NCBI GenBank assembly: GCA_030686995.1
Contig: CM060687.1
Coordinates: 163,889,323 to 163,953,322, forward strand
Source: Artemisia argyi
Lineage: Eukaryota > Streptophyta > Magnoliopsida > Asterales > Asteraceae
Length of the DNA stretch: 64,000 nucleotides
Direction: 5' to 3'
Position numbers and translations under genes: made by a program. Under the pieces are notes generated by a model, which saw only the letters and a list, made by a program, of their open reading frames with translations, did no database searches and was not told where the DNA came from. Shown here one piece after another: positions 53,701 through 63,998 of this stretch (within the stretch, counting starts at the first letter, position 1; each line of letters opens with the position of its first letter).

Positions 53701-56700
53701 CTTTATTATCTGGATTGGTTTCTATAGGTGTTCCACAAGATTTACACCCTAGCATACCAAATTCAGACAACAATTCAGTACAATACTTCCTTTGTGTTAA
53801 ACAAATTCCCTGTTCAACATCCAACACTTCAATTCCCAAAATATATTTAAGTTTTCCTAAGTCTTTTATTAAAAACTTAGAGCTCAAATACTTTTTAAAT
53901 TTCTCAATTTCATCAATGTTGTTTCCAGTTATAATAATGTCATCAACATAGACCAATAGAACCAACACAACATTATTTTCATTTTTAACAAACAATGAAA
54001 AATCATTAGGACTTTGCACCAAACCATTATCTTTAAGAACAAAAGTTAACTTTTCATTCCATTTTCTAGGAGCCTGTTTTAATCCATACAAAGATTTTTT
54101 TAGTTTGCAAACCCTTTTATCATTTTTATCAGAAAATCCTTCTGGTAAGGTCATATAAACATTTTCTTCCAATTCACCATATAGAAAAACATTATTAACA
54201 TCAAGTTGGAACAATGGCCACTTGTTATTAATAGCAACAGTTAAAACACACCTTATGGTAACAATTTTAACAACTGGAGAGAATGTTTCATCATAATTTA
54301 TTCCCTCTCTTTGATTATAACCTTTAGCAACAAGTCTTGCTTTACATCTTTCAATTTCACCATTAGCTTTATATTTGATTTTAAAAATCCATTTATAGCC
54401 AATAGCTATTCTACCAGCAGGAAGCTCAATAACTTCCCATGTATCATTTCTATTTAAAGCTTCCACTTCTTGATTCATAGCCTCAATCCATCTGGGTATC
54501 TTAGAAGCTTCTTGATAAGAAGTAGGTTCTTGAATTTTATTAAGACTAGCAGTAAACACAAAATTTTCAAAACTTAAGTTGGAATATTTAACAACTTTAT
54601 CTATTCCATACTTATGATTCTTGTTGAGCACAAAATCTTTGTATTTATGGGGTAAGGCAGTCATTCTACTAGTTCTCCTAACAGTTTGTGCCCCTGCTCG
54701 TTCTGGTGACTCAAAAATTTTACCACATATCTAAGTCTTCACCCTCAGATGTATAACCATTATCATTAACACTAGTACTTGGCATACCTTCAGAAACAGT
54801 AGTTTCTGTTGCATACTTATCATTTTCAGTGTCCTTCCTACTAGATGACTCACTAGTGTTGTCTGCATCAGTTGTATCAGTAGTATCTGCTGTTTCAACT
54901 GGCAAATCAGCATCTACATCAGCTGTATCAGCAGTATCTGCTGTTTCAGCTTGCAGAGGCTCATCAACCCTAGTTGGTCTCTCTACAGTGCTGACACTAA
55001 GTTTAGAAGTACTATTTTCAGGTACAGATTTGATGTTACTATCTATACTATTTGTTTTACCATCATAGGGATCATCAGATCTTAGATTGTTTTGACTGCT
55101 TTCATTTTCCCAATCAAAGAAGTTTAAATCATTTAAACCATTTTCTTCAAATACAAACTCTTTAGTGAAAGAACTGTTTTTGAAAGGAAACACTGTTTCA
55201 TAAAACCTCATATCTCTAGAAAAGATAAATTTCTTTTGATCAAGATTATACAACTTATATCCTTTTTTGTCAAAAGCATAACCAACAAAAACACATTTAT
55301 CATATCTAGACCCAAATTTATCAGATTCATTCAAAACAGTTGAAAAACATAAGCAGCCAAAACATCTTAGATTCAAAAGATTAGGTTAAGTATTATACAC
55401 CATTTCATAAGGACTTTTACCAGATAACACAACAGTAGGCAGCCTGTTAATAAGATAAGTAGCAGTTAGAATAGATTCAGTCCACATGTTCAAAGGTAAC
55501 CCCCCCCCCCCCCCCCCCCGAAACATGAGGGCTCTAGCAGTGTTAAGTAAATGCCTATGCTTTCTTTCTCTACACCATTCTGTTGGGGTGTATAGGCACA
55601 AGAAGTTGGATGTAAAATACCATTATTTTGAAGAAAATTTTCAAACTTCTTGTTTACAAACTCTGTTCCATTATCACTTCTAAAGACTTTGACAGTTTTA
55701 TCAAATTGATTTTCAATCAGATTAAAAAAACTGACAATATGATCAAAAACTTCACTTTTGTTTTCATTAAAACACCCAAACAGACCTAGTGTAATCATCA
55801 ACAACAGTAAGAAAGTACCTAAACCCTTCTCTACTAGTCACCTTATAAGGCCCCCAGACATCTAAATGAACAAGATCACCCATATTTTTAGTTTTATGAT
55901 CACTTAAAGGAAATGGTTCTCTTGTTTGCTTAGCTTTATGACAGACATCACAAGGTTCAGAATTAGTACTTTTAATATCTTTGATTTTGTTTTTTTAACA
56001 CAATTAGAACTTGGTCAGAGGGATGTCCAAGTCTGTTATGCCAAATACAATTTGACATAACACAACTTTTAATATTACTATTATTATGCCTCTTACCTTC
56101 ATCAAGAAAATAAAGGCATCCTCTCTCACTACCAGTCCCCATCAGGAACTTTTGAGTTAAATCCTGAATTTTACAAATCTTTAAAACTCACAATGACTTT
56201 ATTATCTTTAGACAGTTTATGAACAGATAACAAACTCACATGATACCCTGGAACTACCAACACATCTTTTAAAATCAGATTATTTCCAAATTTATAACTT
56301 CCAATCTGTTTTACTTGTGCAACAGTCCCATTGGGATGTGCAACTGTAAGATTTAAATGAGAAACATCCATTGTGTCAAAAAGTATACTAGCACAGAAAG
56401 TAATGTGTTGACTAGCTCCAGAGTCAATAATCCAACCAATATAAGTACTATAAGTACTTATATTAGAGTTAAAACTAAAAAACCTACAAGTAAAAAAACT
56501 TATAACACAATTAGAGGTAACAACAGTACCTGCAACACTAGCATGAGCCTTGCGAGTATCACCTGTACCACTAAGTAAAGCCATTAATCTTTGATACTGA
56601 TCACTAGTAAGAGTATGAGTGGTATTCTTACTAGTATCAGTTCTGTTTTCAAAAACATTATTAGCATTATTCTGATTAATATTATTGCCTTTTTTAACAA

Positions 56701-59103
56701 AACCAGGTGGATAACCCACCAGCTCAAAACACCTATAAATGGTATGACCATTCATGTTACAATGCTTGCACACAAGATTTGACACTTTGCCAAATCTACT
56801 ATTATTATAATTGCCATTTTTGTTAGTGTTCCAATTATTATTTTGAGCATTACCAATATTTGGCTTAGCTGCAAAGGCAGCAGACCAAGATTTAACAGAT
56901 TTAGAAGCCACATGACTATTTCTGTGAGAATCATCTCTAGACAACGTGGCAAAAGCAGACTTAACATCTGGTAGAGGCTCAGTAGTGAGAATGAGACTTC
57001 CTACAGAACTGAAACTATCATCAAGCCCCATAAGAAACTGCATTAGCCTTAAAAGATCTGAATGCTGTTTCAATTTAGGAGCAGTATCACATACACATGT
57101 GGGCAGATCAACAAGTGAATCAAACTGCCTCCATAATGCATTAAACTCATGATAGTATTCAGAAAGACTCATACCAGATTGAGTTAAAGTATGTATTTTA
57201 TGATGAATATTTTAAATCACAGAACCATCTTGTTTATTATATGTTTCATTTAATTCATCCCAAACAGATTTAGCATTTATGGAAAACACTTGACCTTTAT
57301 AAAGATCTTGAGAAATACAACCAAGAAGCCAAGATAACACAACATAATTACATATATCCCACTGTGCCTGATAAAGAGCATCAATAGGATCTCTAACACA
57401 TTTTCCATTAATAAAACCAAGTTTGTTTCTAGTGTGTAAAGCCAACTGCATAGTAGCAGACCAGACTTTATAGTTCTCAGTACCTTCAAGTTTGAAGGTA
57501 ATCAACTGAGCACCAATGTCTTGAGGGTGCAGATATAAAGGGTCATATATATCCAATTTTAATTCACTACTTCCACCTTCATTTCTATCCTTATTTTTAT
57601 CATCTTCACCAGCCATTTTTTAATCAAGTAATCAGATAAAACAAAATCACAAACAATAAAAACAAGCACACAAGAAAAAATAGAACAAGATAAAGAAAGC
57701 AACAGCATAAACACCTTATAACTCCTCAGCCACAAATAACCACCAATAATCACAACTCCACAATCAAACAAATCCCTTAACCTACACTTCGTCTCATGCA
57801 ATTCTAAAAAACCAAATAAAAAACCTAAATAGAAGGCGTGAGAGGTAGTCACAAAGCACGCAAGCTTCCACAAACAACAATCACGGATCAAGAAGATCCT
57901 CACCAACCAAACAGCACAGCGGAAACACCTGAAAATAACAAGATTGTAATTAGAATCAAAATAATTGGAAACAAACAATCTGACTAAGAAACCCCTAAAA
58001 ATTATTTTAGGGTATTTGATTGTAATTTCAAGAATCTTGAAATTAGAACCAAAATAATCAGATTAATCAAAAAAGAAGTCAAGAAAACAACCTGAATTAG
58101 GGTTTGATACAGTAAACCCTAATTTAACTAATTTGATAAAAATCAAATTAATACACTCCGAGAGTTAATTAACTCACAAGATTACTAAATCAAGAAGTAA
58201 TTAACTAAAAAACCACCAGGATCAAGAAACCCCCAAAAATTGAAAACCCTAATTTTTAGGAAAAACCAATTATCCTTCAGATCTTCAAGATCTGATAACA
58301 ATACCACAATAACTACACTCAGATCAACAAGATCTACACATGTAGATCAAAAACCCCAAATTTTGAGAAACCCTAATTTTAACAAACCTTTTGATCTTTT
58401 AAAAAACGCTTTGGTATAGAGCAACCTGGCTCTGATACCATGTAGAAAATAACAACCAAAGCAGTTTAGAAACTAATCTTTTAGACTGAACCCAGCCAAC
58501 CTCCCCTTGGCTCAATCTTTATTAATCAAAATAGCTAAAGGATTAGTTTATTAGTTTATACAATACAGAAAGACTAATAGTAGAACAATACTCAGACTAG
58601 GGTTTCTCTCAACTCAGAGACTAGAGAGAGATAACAAAGACACAAAAAAATTATGAGCAGAATAAAGAAATAAGAGAAGGGTAATCTATATATACCCATC
58701 TCAATCTAAGTTACACTAAGACCCTTATAAACTTTATCTTGATACACCTTCAGTCCCTGGAGATATGGGCGGGGACACTTTAAGCTTGAACTATAGAATG
58801 TAGACATTTAGACCCATGTGTTTGAGCAGCTGAAGCTTAGTCTTCTAACAGAAATGTATGTACATTAAGAAAAGAAAAACTAACATAGTTATTAAGCTGA
58901 GTAGTGAAACTATCCAAACGACTTGTGTTAAAGTAGCTAGGCAAAATCTCTGAGGTGAAATGGTGTTCATCGAATATGATGAAGCTAGTACTCGACGAGC
59001 CCCATGATATGATGGAGTTTGTGTCTTTATCGCTAACCATTTTGTATAGTTTAATCACGAACCGGGCTACACTGTGAAACTCGTCTATCTCCATAGCTAA
59101 CAA
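50727..59103 (-). CDS. HSF-like protein with two tandem HSF DNA-binding domains
   Basis: Exons (minus): 59103-58885, 52442-51753, 51392-51035, 50920-50727; 219+690+358+194 = 1461 nt, 486 aa. First HSF domain, residues about 12-104: FVIKLYKMVSD, SIISWGSSSTSFIIFD, ILPSYF, SFTTQLNNY, then GFNKMGGRHLEFEQ, GKQHLLNTIKRR. Second, about 241-337: VPDFLHKLYNMV, LISWKLPKRDSFIIWD, VLPMYFNHSNFSSFNSQLN, then EFKKVNWERYEYANEWF, DLLQNITRRPKK. In each the intron falls after the Tyr of QLNxY, phase 0, the usual HSF intron site. After domain 2, a Gln-rich helical stretch (RLKTIQQQQ, EEQMRSSVDGLKEM) resembles an HR-A/B region. The acidic tail holds ESFFQELEIDFEAVEKYLQ. Basic NLS-like clusters follow each domain. 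The recognition-helix Arg (FVRQLN) is Thr68 and Ser298. Alternative start: ATG 59094. Intron 1 carries copia element 2. A nuclear regulator is likely; targets are unknown. Confidence 0.82.
52512..52923 (-). repeat. Copia 2, 3' LTR
   Basis: 412 bp direct repeat of 58441-58850, ending at the PPT side. Confidence 0.95.
52924..52932 (-). other. Copia 2 polypurine tract
   Basis: ATGGGGGAG on the minus strand, immediately before the 3' LTR. Confidence 0.85.
52938..54664 (-). pseudogene. Copia 2 reverse transcriptase and RNase H
   Basis: RT is in 54664-53255: [44 protein letters not shown] (catalytic Asp pair), KLIYLTLTRPDI. RNase H starts in this frame (VFVDSDWAKC), then a frameshift near 53380 moves it. 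The last part is in 53279-52938 (DMYCDNKSAMQIA, HERSKHFEID, VANLFTKGL). A second frameshift separates the RT frame from the integrase tail at about 54700. Confidence 0.92.
54720..56170 (-). pseudogene. Copia 2 integrase, fragmented
   Basis: Zinc-binding and first catalytic parts lie in broken frames at about 56100-55800. The second catalytic Asp (FRSDNGTEFV) is in 55804-55490. The Glu-containing part is near 55550-55600, split by frame changes around PQQNGVE. The rest (LNTARALMF, SPYEMVYN, FGCLCFS, CVFVGYA) runs to 54720, ending in an acidic Asp/Thr-rich repeat (ADTADTADVDAD). A C tract of about 19 bases on the plus strand (55501-55519) lies inside the coding part and encodes a Gly run. Confidence 0.88.
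55501..55519. repeat. Poly(C) tract inside copia 2 integrase
   Basis: About 19 consecutive C. It gives a Gly run in the minus-strand frame where related proteins should have two Gly, so it is a slippage expansion or an assembly artefact. Confidence 0.85.
56171..57616 (-). pseudogene. Copia 2 gag, zinc knuckle and protease
   Basis: A single frame from ATG 57616 to 56171, interrupted by one TAA at about 57212-57214 (134 codons before it, 333 from the next ATG at 57172). Gag features: YKVWSATMQLALHTRNKLGF, WDELNETYN, LSEYYHEFNALW. One CCHC knuckle (CKHCNMNGHTIYRC) is followed by YPPGF. The protease active site is WIIDSGASQHIT, and the frame ends in the GAG-pre-integrase region (VVPGYHVSLLSVHKLSKD). 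This part is nearly intact. Confidence 0.92.
58428..58440 (-). other. Copia 2 primer-binding site
   Basis: TGGTATCAGAGCC on the minus strand directly abuts the 5' LTR and matches the plant initiator-Met tRNA primer site. Confidence 0.93.
58441..58850 (-). repeat. Copia 2, 5' LTR
   Basis: 410 bp. TSD copy GAAAT follows at 58851-58855. Confidence 0.95.
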
Positions 59104-59148
59104 TGTGAAATTGTGAAGTGAATCATTTCAAGTTTTCAACTCCAAACC

Positions 59149-59155
59149 ATTTATA
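59149..59155 (-). promoter_or_regulatory. Candidate TATA box of the HSF-like gene
   Basis: TATAAAT on the minus strand, about 46-52 bases before the ATG at 59103. It would imply a very short 5' UTR. Position-based inference. Confidence 0.4.
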
Positions 59156-59848
59156 CATGTTCCTAGCTTTAGACTTTCAATCATGACCGTCGATTTTTTA
59201 ATTAATTTTAATCCCTGCCGTTAAATAATAAGTTGTACAATATTCATATGAGTTGCGATTTAAAAAGCCTAAAAAGTGTTTCTAGCCACTAAGCTAGTGT
59301 CATGTGTCTCCCACCCACTCCCTCCCTTTTTTCTTTAATATTTTCGGCTAGAGGGCATTTTGGTCATTTGACCTATTTTTTAATTCCACCTTAAATTTCA
59401 AATGCAAATAACTTTCAAACGACAAACTTTTACAAAAAACCGATTTCACCATAATTTTTAAAATTTAATCCTCTTTAATTTTGTATCAATCTTTTTAATT
59501 TTCTTGAAACTTTTTTTTGACATATTCATTGGGTTATGATTTTCTTGAAAATTTTAGCATTTTCGGCTCTAATTTTGTCTAGTTTAAAGACCGAATTTTG
59601 CAAAACTTAAAACACGAAAGTTGTAGCTTCTTGGCCATTCTTTACCCAGAAATTTGAAGCACTCAAATCCGATATGATATGAGTGCGATATCGCTCGTTA
59701 AAGATGAAGTCTTAGTCATATTTAGTGCACACAAAGTGTTTGATAAAATGACTAAAAGAGATTTTTCATATAAAAATACATTTAAATGCACTAATTGGTC
59801 AAGTTATTTTCAATTTAACAAAACTATCAGTTTGTTTTGTTAAATAGA
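59156..59848. other. Upstream region of the HSF-like gene
   Basis: AT-rich, no gene. Two TTCTTGAA motifs (59501-59508 and 59543-59550) are inverted pairs of the heat-shock-element unit, but neither forms a three-unit element. Confidence 0.4.
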
Positions 59849-60704
59849 ATTGATGAACCCAAACATTTGATTAAATTGATGAACCTGAAAAAATTGATAA
59901 ACCTGAAAAGAACTGTGATCAATTTGATGAACCCAAACATTTGATCAAATTTGATGAACCTGAAATTGATGAAGCTGAAAAAATTGATGAAAATGAAATT
60001 GATGAACCTGAAATTTTATGAACCTGAAAAAATTGATGAACCCAAACATTTGATCAAATTTGATGAATCTGAAATTGATGAATCTAAAAAAATTGATGAA
60101 CCTGAAATTGATGAACCAAAGTAACTGATGAATAAAATGTCTAACTGATGAACCTATAACCTATAACTTAACTAATGAACAAAACATAATCTAACTGATG
60201 AACCTAATAACCTAAATGATGAACCTAATAACTTAACTAATGAACTAAATGTATATTTAAAAAAATAATGATTAAAAAACATCACTTTTTGAATGTTACA
60301 TTAATAAAATTATTAATAATGCGTTGTGGGACAAAAATTAGTGCATTTAACCTAACTGATGAACCTAATAACCTAACTGATGAACCTATGATAACTGATG
60401 AACCTAATAATCTAACTGATGAACCTAATAACCTAACTGATGGACCTATGATAACTGATGAATCTATGATAACTGATGAACTTATAATAACACAGAACAA
60501 TAACTTATGGACCTCTGATAACTGATGTATCTATGATAACATGGAACAATAACTGATGAACCTATGATAATACAAGATAATAACTGATGAACCTATGACA
60601 ACTAATGAACCTATGATAACACAGAACAATAACTGATGAACCTATGACAACTGATGAACCTATGATAATACAGGATAATAACTGATGAACCTATGATAAC
60701 TTAT
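59849..60704. repeat. GATGAACC minisatellite
   Basis: An imperfect tandem array built on TGATGAACCT. The left part (to about 60120) alternates GATGAACCTGAAATT with AACCCAAACATTTGAT-type units. The right part uses AACTGATGAACCTATGATA and CTAACTGATGAACCTAATA units of about 20-21 bp. The 85-codon frame across 60268-60525 is a translation of the repeat. It ends at the LTR of element 3, which was inserted into or at the edge of the array. Confidence 0.88.
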
Positions 60705-61593
60705 TGTTGGTCCCTTTTACTTGGTTAACAATAACTACAAAGCTTAAGTAACCAAGTTGTATGACTTTAAACAAAGATGTATAAAATGATTAACAATAAA
60801 GTAACATAAATATAAGAGACAATATTTTTTAACGTTTAATTCTTTATTAGAAGTTAATCAAAAAGAATCGTACCCAAGTGTTTGCGCAATAACACTTGAG
60901 ATTGAAAACGACAAGTATGGTATTGACTCCTCACTAAACTCAAACTATGTTGAGTGACAACTTTCAGGACCCACTGAGCTATCTCAGGGGTTATGTTGTT
61001 CTTTGGAGGAGTAAAAGTGGTTTGTGAATGCTTTGCATTAATTGCACAAACTTGTCAACTTTTACTCCTCTCTTATGCTACCTATTTATACACAAATGTG
61101 AACAACCCTATTATACAATGGACCTAAGTGTTCCTCAATAAAATCTTGATAGATTTTATTCTCTGGTAAGGGAAACTTCTTTGGGTTAAGTCCAAAAGGC
61201 ACTTTCTGATGACAGCCTGGTTTTAACCATTTGAGGAAAGTTTGACCTTAAAGTGATAAAGCACTTTAGTGAAACAGATCAAACTTTCCCGCCCAGTCCC
61301 GCCAAAACTTCAGTCTTCTAGTCATCAGTCTTCAGTACCATGAAGTTGTTGAGGAGTCTTGGGGTTCAGTGAGTTATTGTCATCCTCACTGAACCCATCA
61401 CCTTCTTCTTGGCTTAGATCACATTTCACTGAGTTCCGCCTCACTGAATGGAGAACCTTTCTTCTTAGGCTCGGTCTAAGCATCATGAAAATGACTCACT
61501 GAGTTACTGTTCACTCAGTGACTTGTTTACACTTAGGTTATTTTACGTTCAAACCCTTGTAAGAAGAAGATTGGAGAATTCAATGACCCAACA
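60705..61593 (-). repeat. Element 3, 3' LTR (889 bp)
   Basis: Starts TGTTGG and ends CCAACA, a perfect 6-bp inverted terminal repeat. Called as an LTR because a PPT abuts it and a retroelement ORF module follows. The partner LTR is outside the window. Confidence 0.8.
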
Positions 61594-61606
61594 ATCTCCC
61601 CCTATT
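61594..61606 (-). other. Element 3 polypurine tract
   Basis: AATAGGGGGAGAT on the minus strand, directly before the LTR. Confidence 0.85.
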
Positions 61607-61788
61607 TGAACATACAAATAGCCTAAGTATTTCTTGATTCAGTGTGAGTTGGCAGGGGTCTTCATCTCTTACTGAATGTTGTTGTAATGAAAAGTAAGAC
61701 ACATAATTTAAACAAAACATCAAAGTTTATTCATAGTTATTACAAGTCCTACAAATTACAAAAAAATAAAAAAGATGGTTGTTGCAGA

Positions 61789-63998
61789 TCAGATGTTCAG
61801 GTGGTATCCAAGGTTTTCAAGCTTTGCTTTCTTTGATCTGAGTAGGTGTCTTTCAGGATGTTCATTGATCATTGCTTCCAAGTCCTGGCAGAATCTTTTG
61901 TTCTCATCACTCTTAATGGGGGACGCCAACATGAGGTACATGAGCATAGCTTTGATTCCTGCCTTATCCATATCAGACCACCTTTGGAAAGCCAGGCTTC
62001 CATATTCATCAGTGAAGCATAAGCCTCTTTCAGGAGCTTCAAGGACCGCATTGTTCACGAACGTGATCCCTTCAGGAAGCGACCTGTCACACTCTAACCC
62101 TGGTACTTTGATCTCAGGCTCCATCTCAATTTGCTTCCTTTTCCTCTTGGAAGCCTTAGATGGAGCAGTCTCTTCTGCTGAGTCAGGAAAAAGTGGGGGA
62201 ATGTTAAGAGCCTCAGGCATTGCTCTCAGTCTGTCGTACCTATCCTTCAGTGATTCGAGAAGTTTAGGTACCATAACATTGTTCTTTTTGGCAATGATAG
62301 AACGAAGCTCATCAAGCTCAGTGATGCCAAAGTCAACAAACTTGAAAGGCTTATGGATGTCAAGTATTCTTTTATCACGTCCCCTGAAGACGGTGACCAC
62401 TGCAGGATCGGTGTTTCTGTGGATTTGAATGTCAGTGATGGTTTCAGGTCTTAACCTTTCTTTCATCACCCAAGTATACTTTTCGACCCTGTGTTTTCTG
62501 ATTTGAGCGTCCTTCCTGAGCCTTTTTAAAGGTTGCACCAACTTGCACAGTTGCTAGTGCCTCAGTATCCAAACCAATCTTTTCAGCTTCCTCATGAACA
62601 ACCTTAATAAGAGCAGGCTTGCTCATTCTCTCTTCTTCAGCCACCTTGAGTAGTGTCTCAGTCCTTTCCATGTGAGCTTGAATTTCGTCATGAGTGAGAT
62701 GATGTACTGCTCCATTGATTTCAAACGAGACTCTGATAGGTGCATCAGGGTCAAATCTGACCAAGGTTGAGGCTAGCTTGAGCACAATTTCAGGACTAGA
62801 GGTGGTAGCAATACTTTTGCCTCTTTCCTGTCCGAGAGAAGAGGAGACTGGTTCCTCCTGTGGTGGAACTTCAGTGATTGGTGTGGCTTCAGTGACATGC
62901 TCCCCCTCAGTGTGAGAGGGTTGTCCAGCTTCTTGTTCAATAGTATTAGGGGCTTCAGTAGCATTCTCCCCCTCAACATTTGCCTGAGTGTCAGTAATGG
63001 CAAGTGTTGGCTGTACTGAAGAAGAAGTAGATGCTCCCTTGAAGGCTTGAAAAATTTCAGTCATCATAGACTTGATCTCCTGAGTATCCTGCTGAATGAT
63101 GGACACCCTGGAGTCAAGTGCAGCCTGTGCATGTTCAAGAGCTGTCATCCTGGATCCCAAGGTCCATGCCAGAGAAGTAGACCGTTGGGACTGAGCTGTC
63201 ACTGATTCCTCCATTTTGATGAAGGAAGATTTGAGAGACTCCACAGTAGTTGTGAGACCCTGAAGATTAGAACCCCTTCAGCAAGTCAAGTAACTCAGTG
63301 AGAGCCACTGAGTTTACCTGATACGTCTCAGATGCCTAAAGTAGATTCCTGGTGAGTTCAGGATCATCCTTGACTGATTCTTGAACCGACTGAACCCCTA
63401 CATTCAGTTGGTTGAGGGTTATCAAAAACTGATTCAGGCGAGTGATCATCTGTGTCAGGGAGTGGTTGACTGAGGCATGTTGTTCCCTGACATCTTCATC
63501 GAAGTCTTCGACAGCATCTTTGAGATTATGATAGTGAACCGCCTGTTCAGTGTGCATGTCAAAGACCTCATCAGTGACCCCCCTGTACAAAATGTTAGTA
63601 ATCTTTTTGATGAATTTGGTGAAGGTTTTCACGGTGAGAGGAGCCTGATCATCTCCTGAGGACTCTGGCTCGGAATGTGTGTCAGCATCGTCATGGTTAG
63701 AAGATTGAGGAGACTGAGGAATTGGTTCAGGGACTATCTCCTCAAGCTCCATGTCATCTCTGGCCTTGAAGACTTCCTCATCACTGTTGAATTCATCATC
63801 AGAGTACAAGACTGCCTGAGCTTCAGCTAGGGACTGAATCTGCAAAGTAAGGTTATCCGGCTTCTCTTCATAAGAAGACTTGCCTTCGTTATGGCCAGGT
63901 CCTGACCCCTCAAATCCGGTAGATTGGGTTTTATCTACCTGGTCCTCAGGGTCATTTCCCGAGTTATGCGCACCTTCGGGGGTGGTTGTGAGTTCCAT
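61789..63998 (-). pseudogene. Element 3 downstream ORF module of unknown function, frameshifted
   Basis: Three overlapping or adjacent frames read 63998-63336, 63244-62444 and 62541-61789. The first is acidic (DDEFNSDEEVF, ELEEIVPEP) with a helical end. The second has helical segments (LEHAQAALDSRVSIIQQ) and a Thr/Glu/Pro-rich stretch. The third holds a compact conserved-looking part: MKERLRPETITDI, KPFKFVDFGITELDEL, RKRKQIEMEPEIKVPGLECD, FVNNAV, SLAFQRWSDMDKAGI and a Lys-rich end. From memory, a similar module recurs as the last part of composite copia polyproteins downstream of pol. It has no membrane segment, so it is not an obvious envelope. Frame changes lie near 63290 and 62500; whether it continues upstream beyond 63998 is unknown. 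Confidence 0.7.

Larger units (their letters stand above)
52512..58850 (-). mobile_element. Ty1/copia LTR retrotransposon 2 in HSF-like intron 1, 6.3 kb, inactive
   Basis: LTRs of 412 and 410 bp (TGTAGAAAA...AACA), a perfect PBS, a PPT and complete but broken gag-pol on the minus strand. TSD GAAAT flanks both sides (52507-52511 and 58851-58855). It lies in intron 1 of the HSF-like gene in the same orientation, close to both splice sites (34 bases from the donor, 69 from the acceptor). Without it the intron would be about 100 bp. The LTRs differ by about seven substitutions and one 2-bp indel (counted by eye), so the insertion is recent. It is a different copia family from element 1. Confidence 0.94.

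Noticed and set aside
60268..60525. 85-codon repetitive protein with DEPNNLT units
   Set aside because: It is a direct translation of the minisatellite; there is no promoter, no conservation and the frame is short.
59849..60704. CRISPR-like array
   Set aside because: Units are contiguous degenerate repeats with no unique spacers of constant length, and the genome is eukaryotic.
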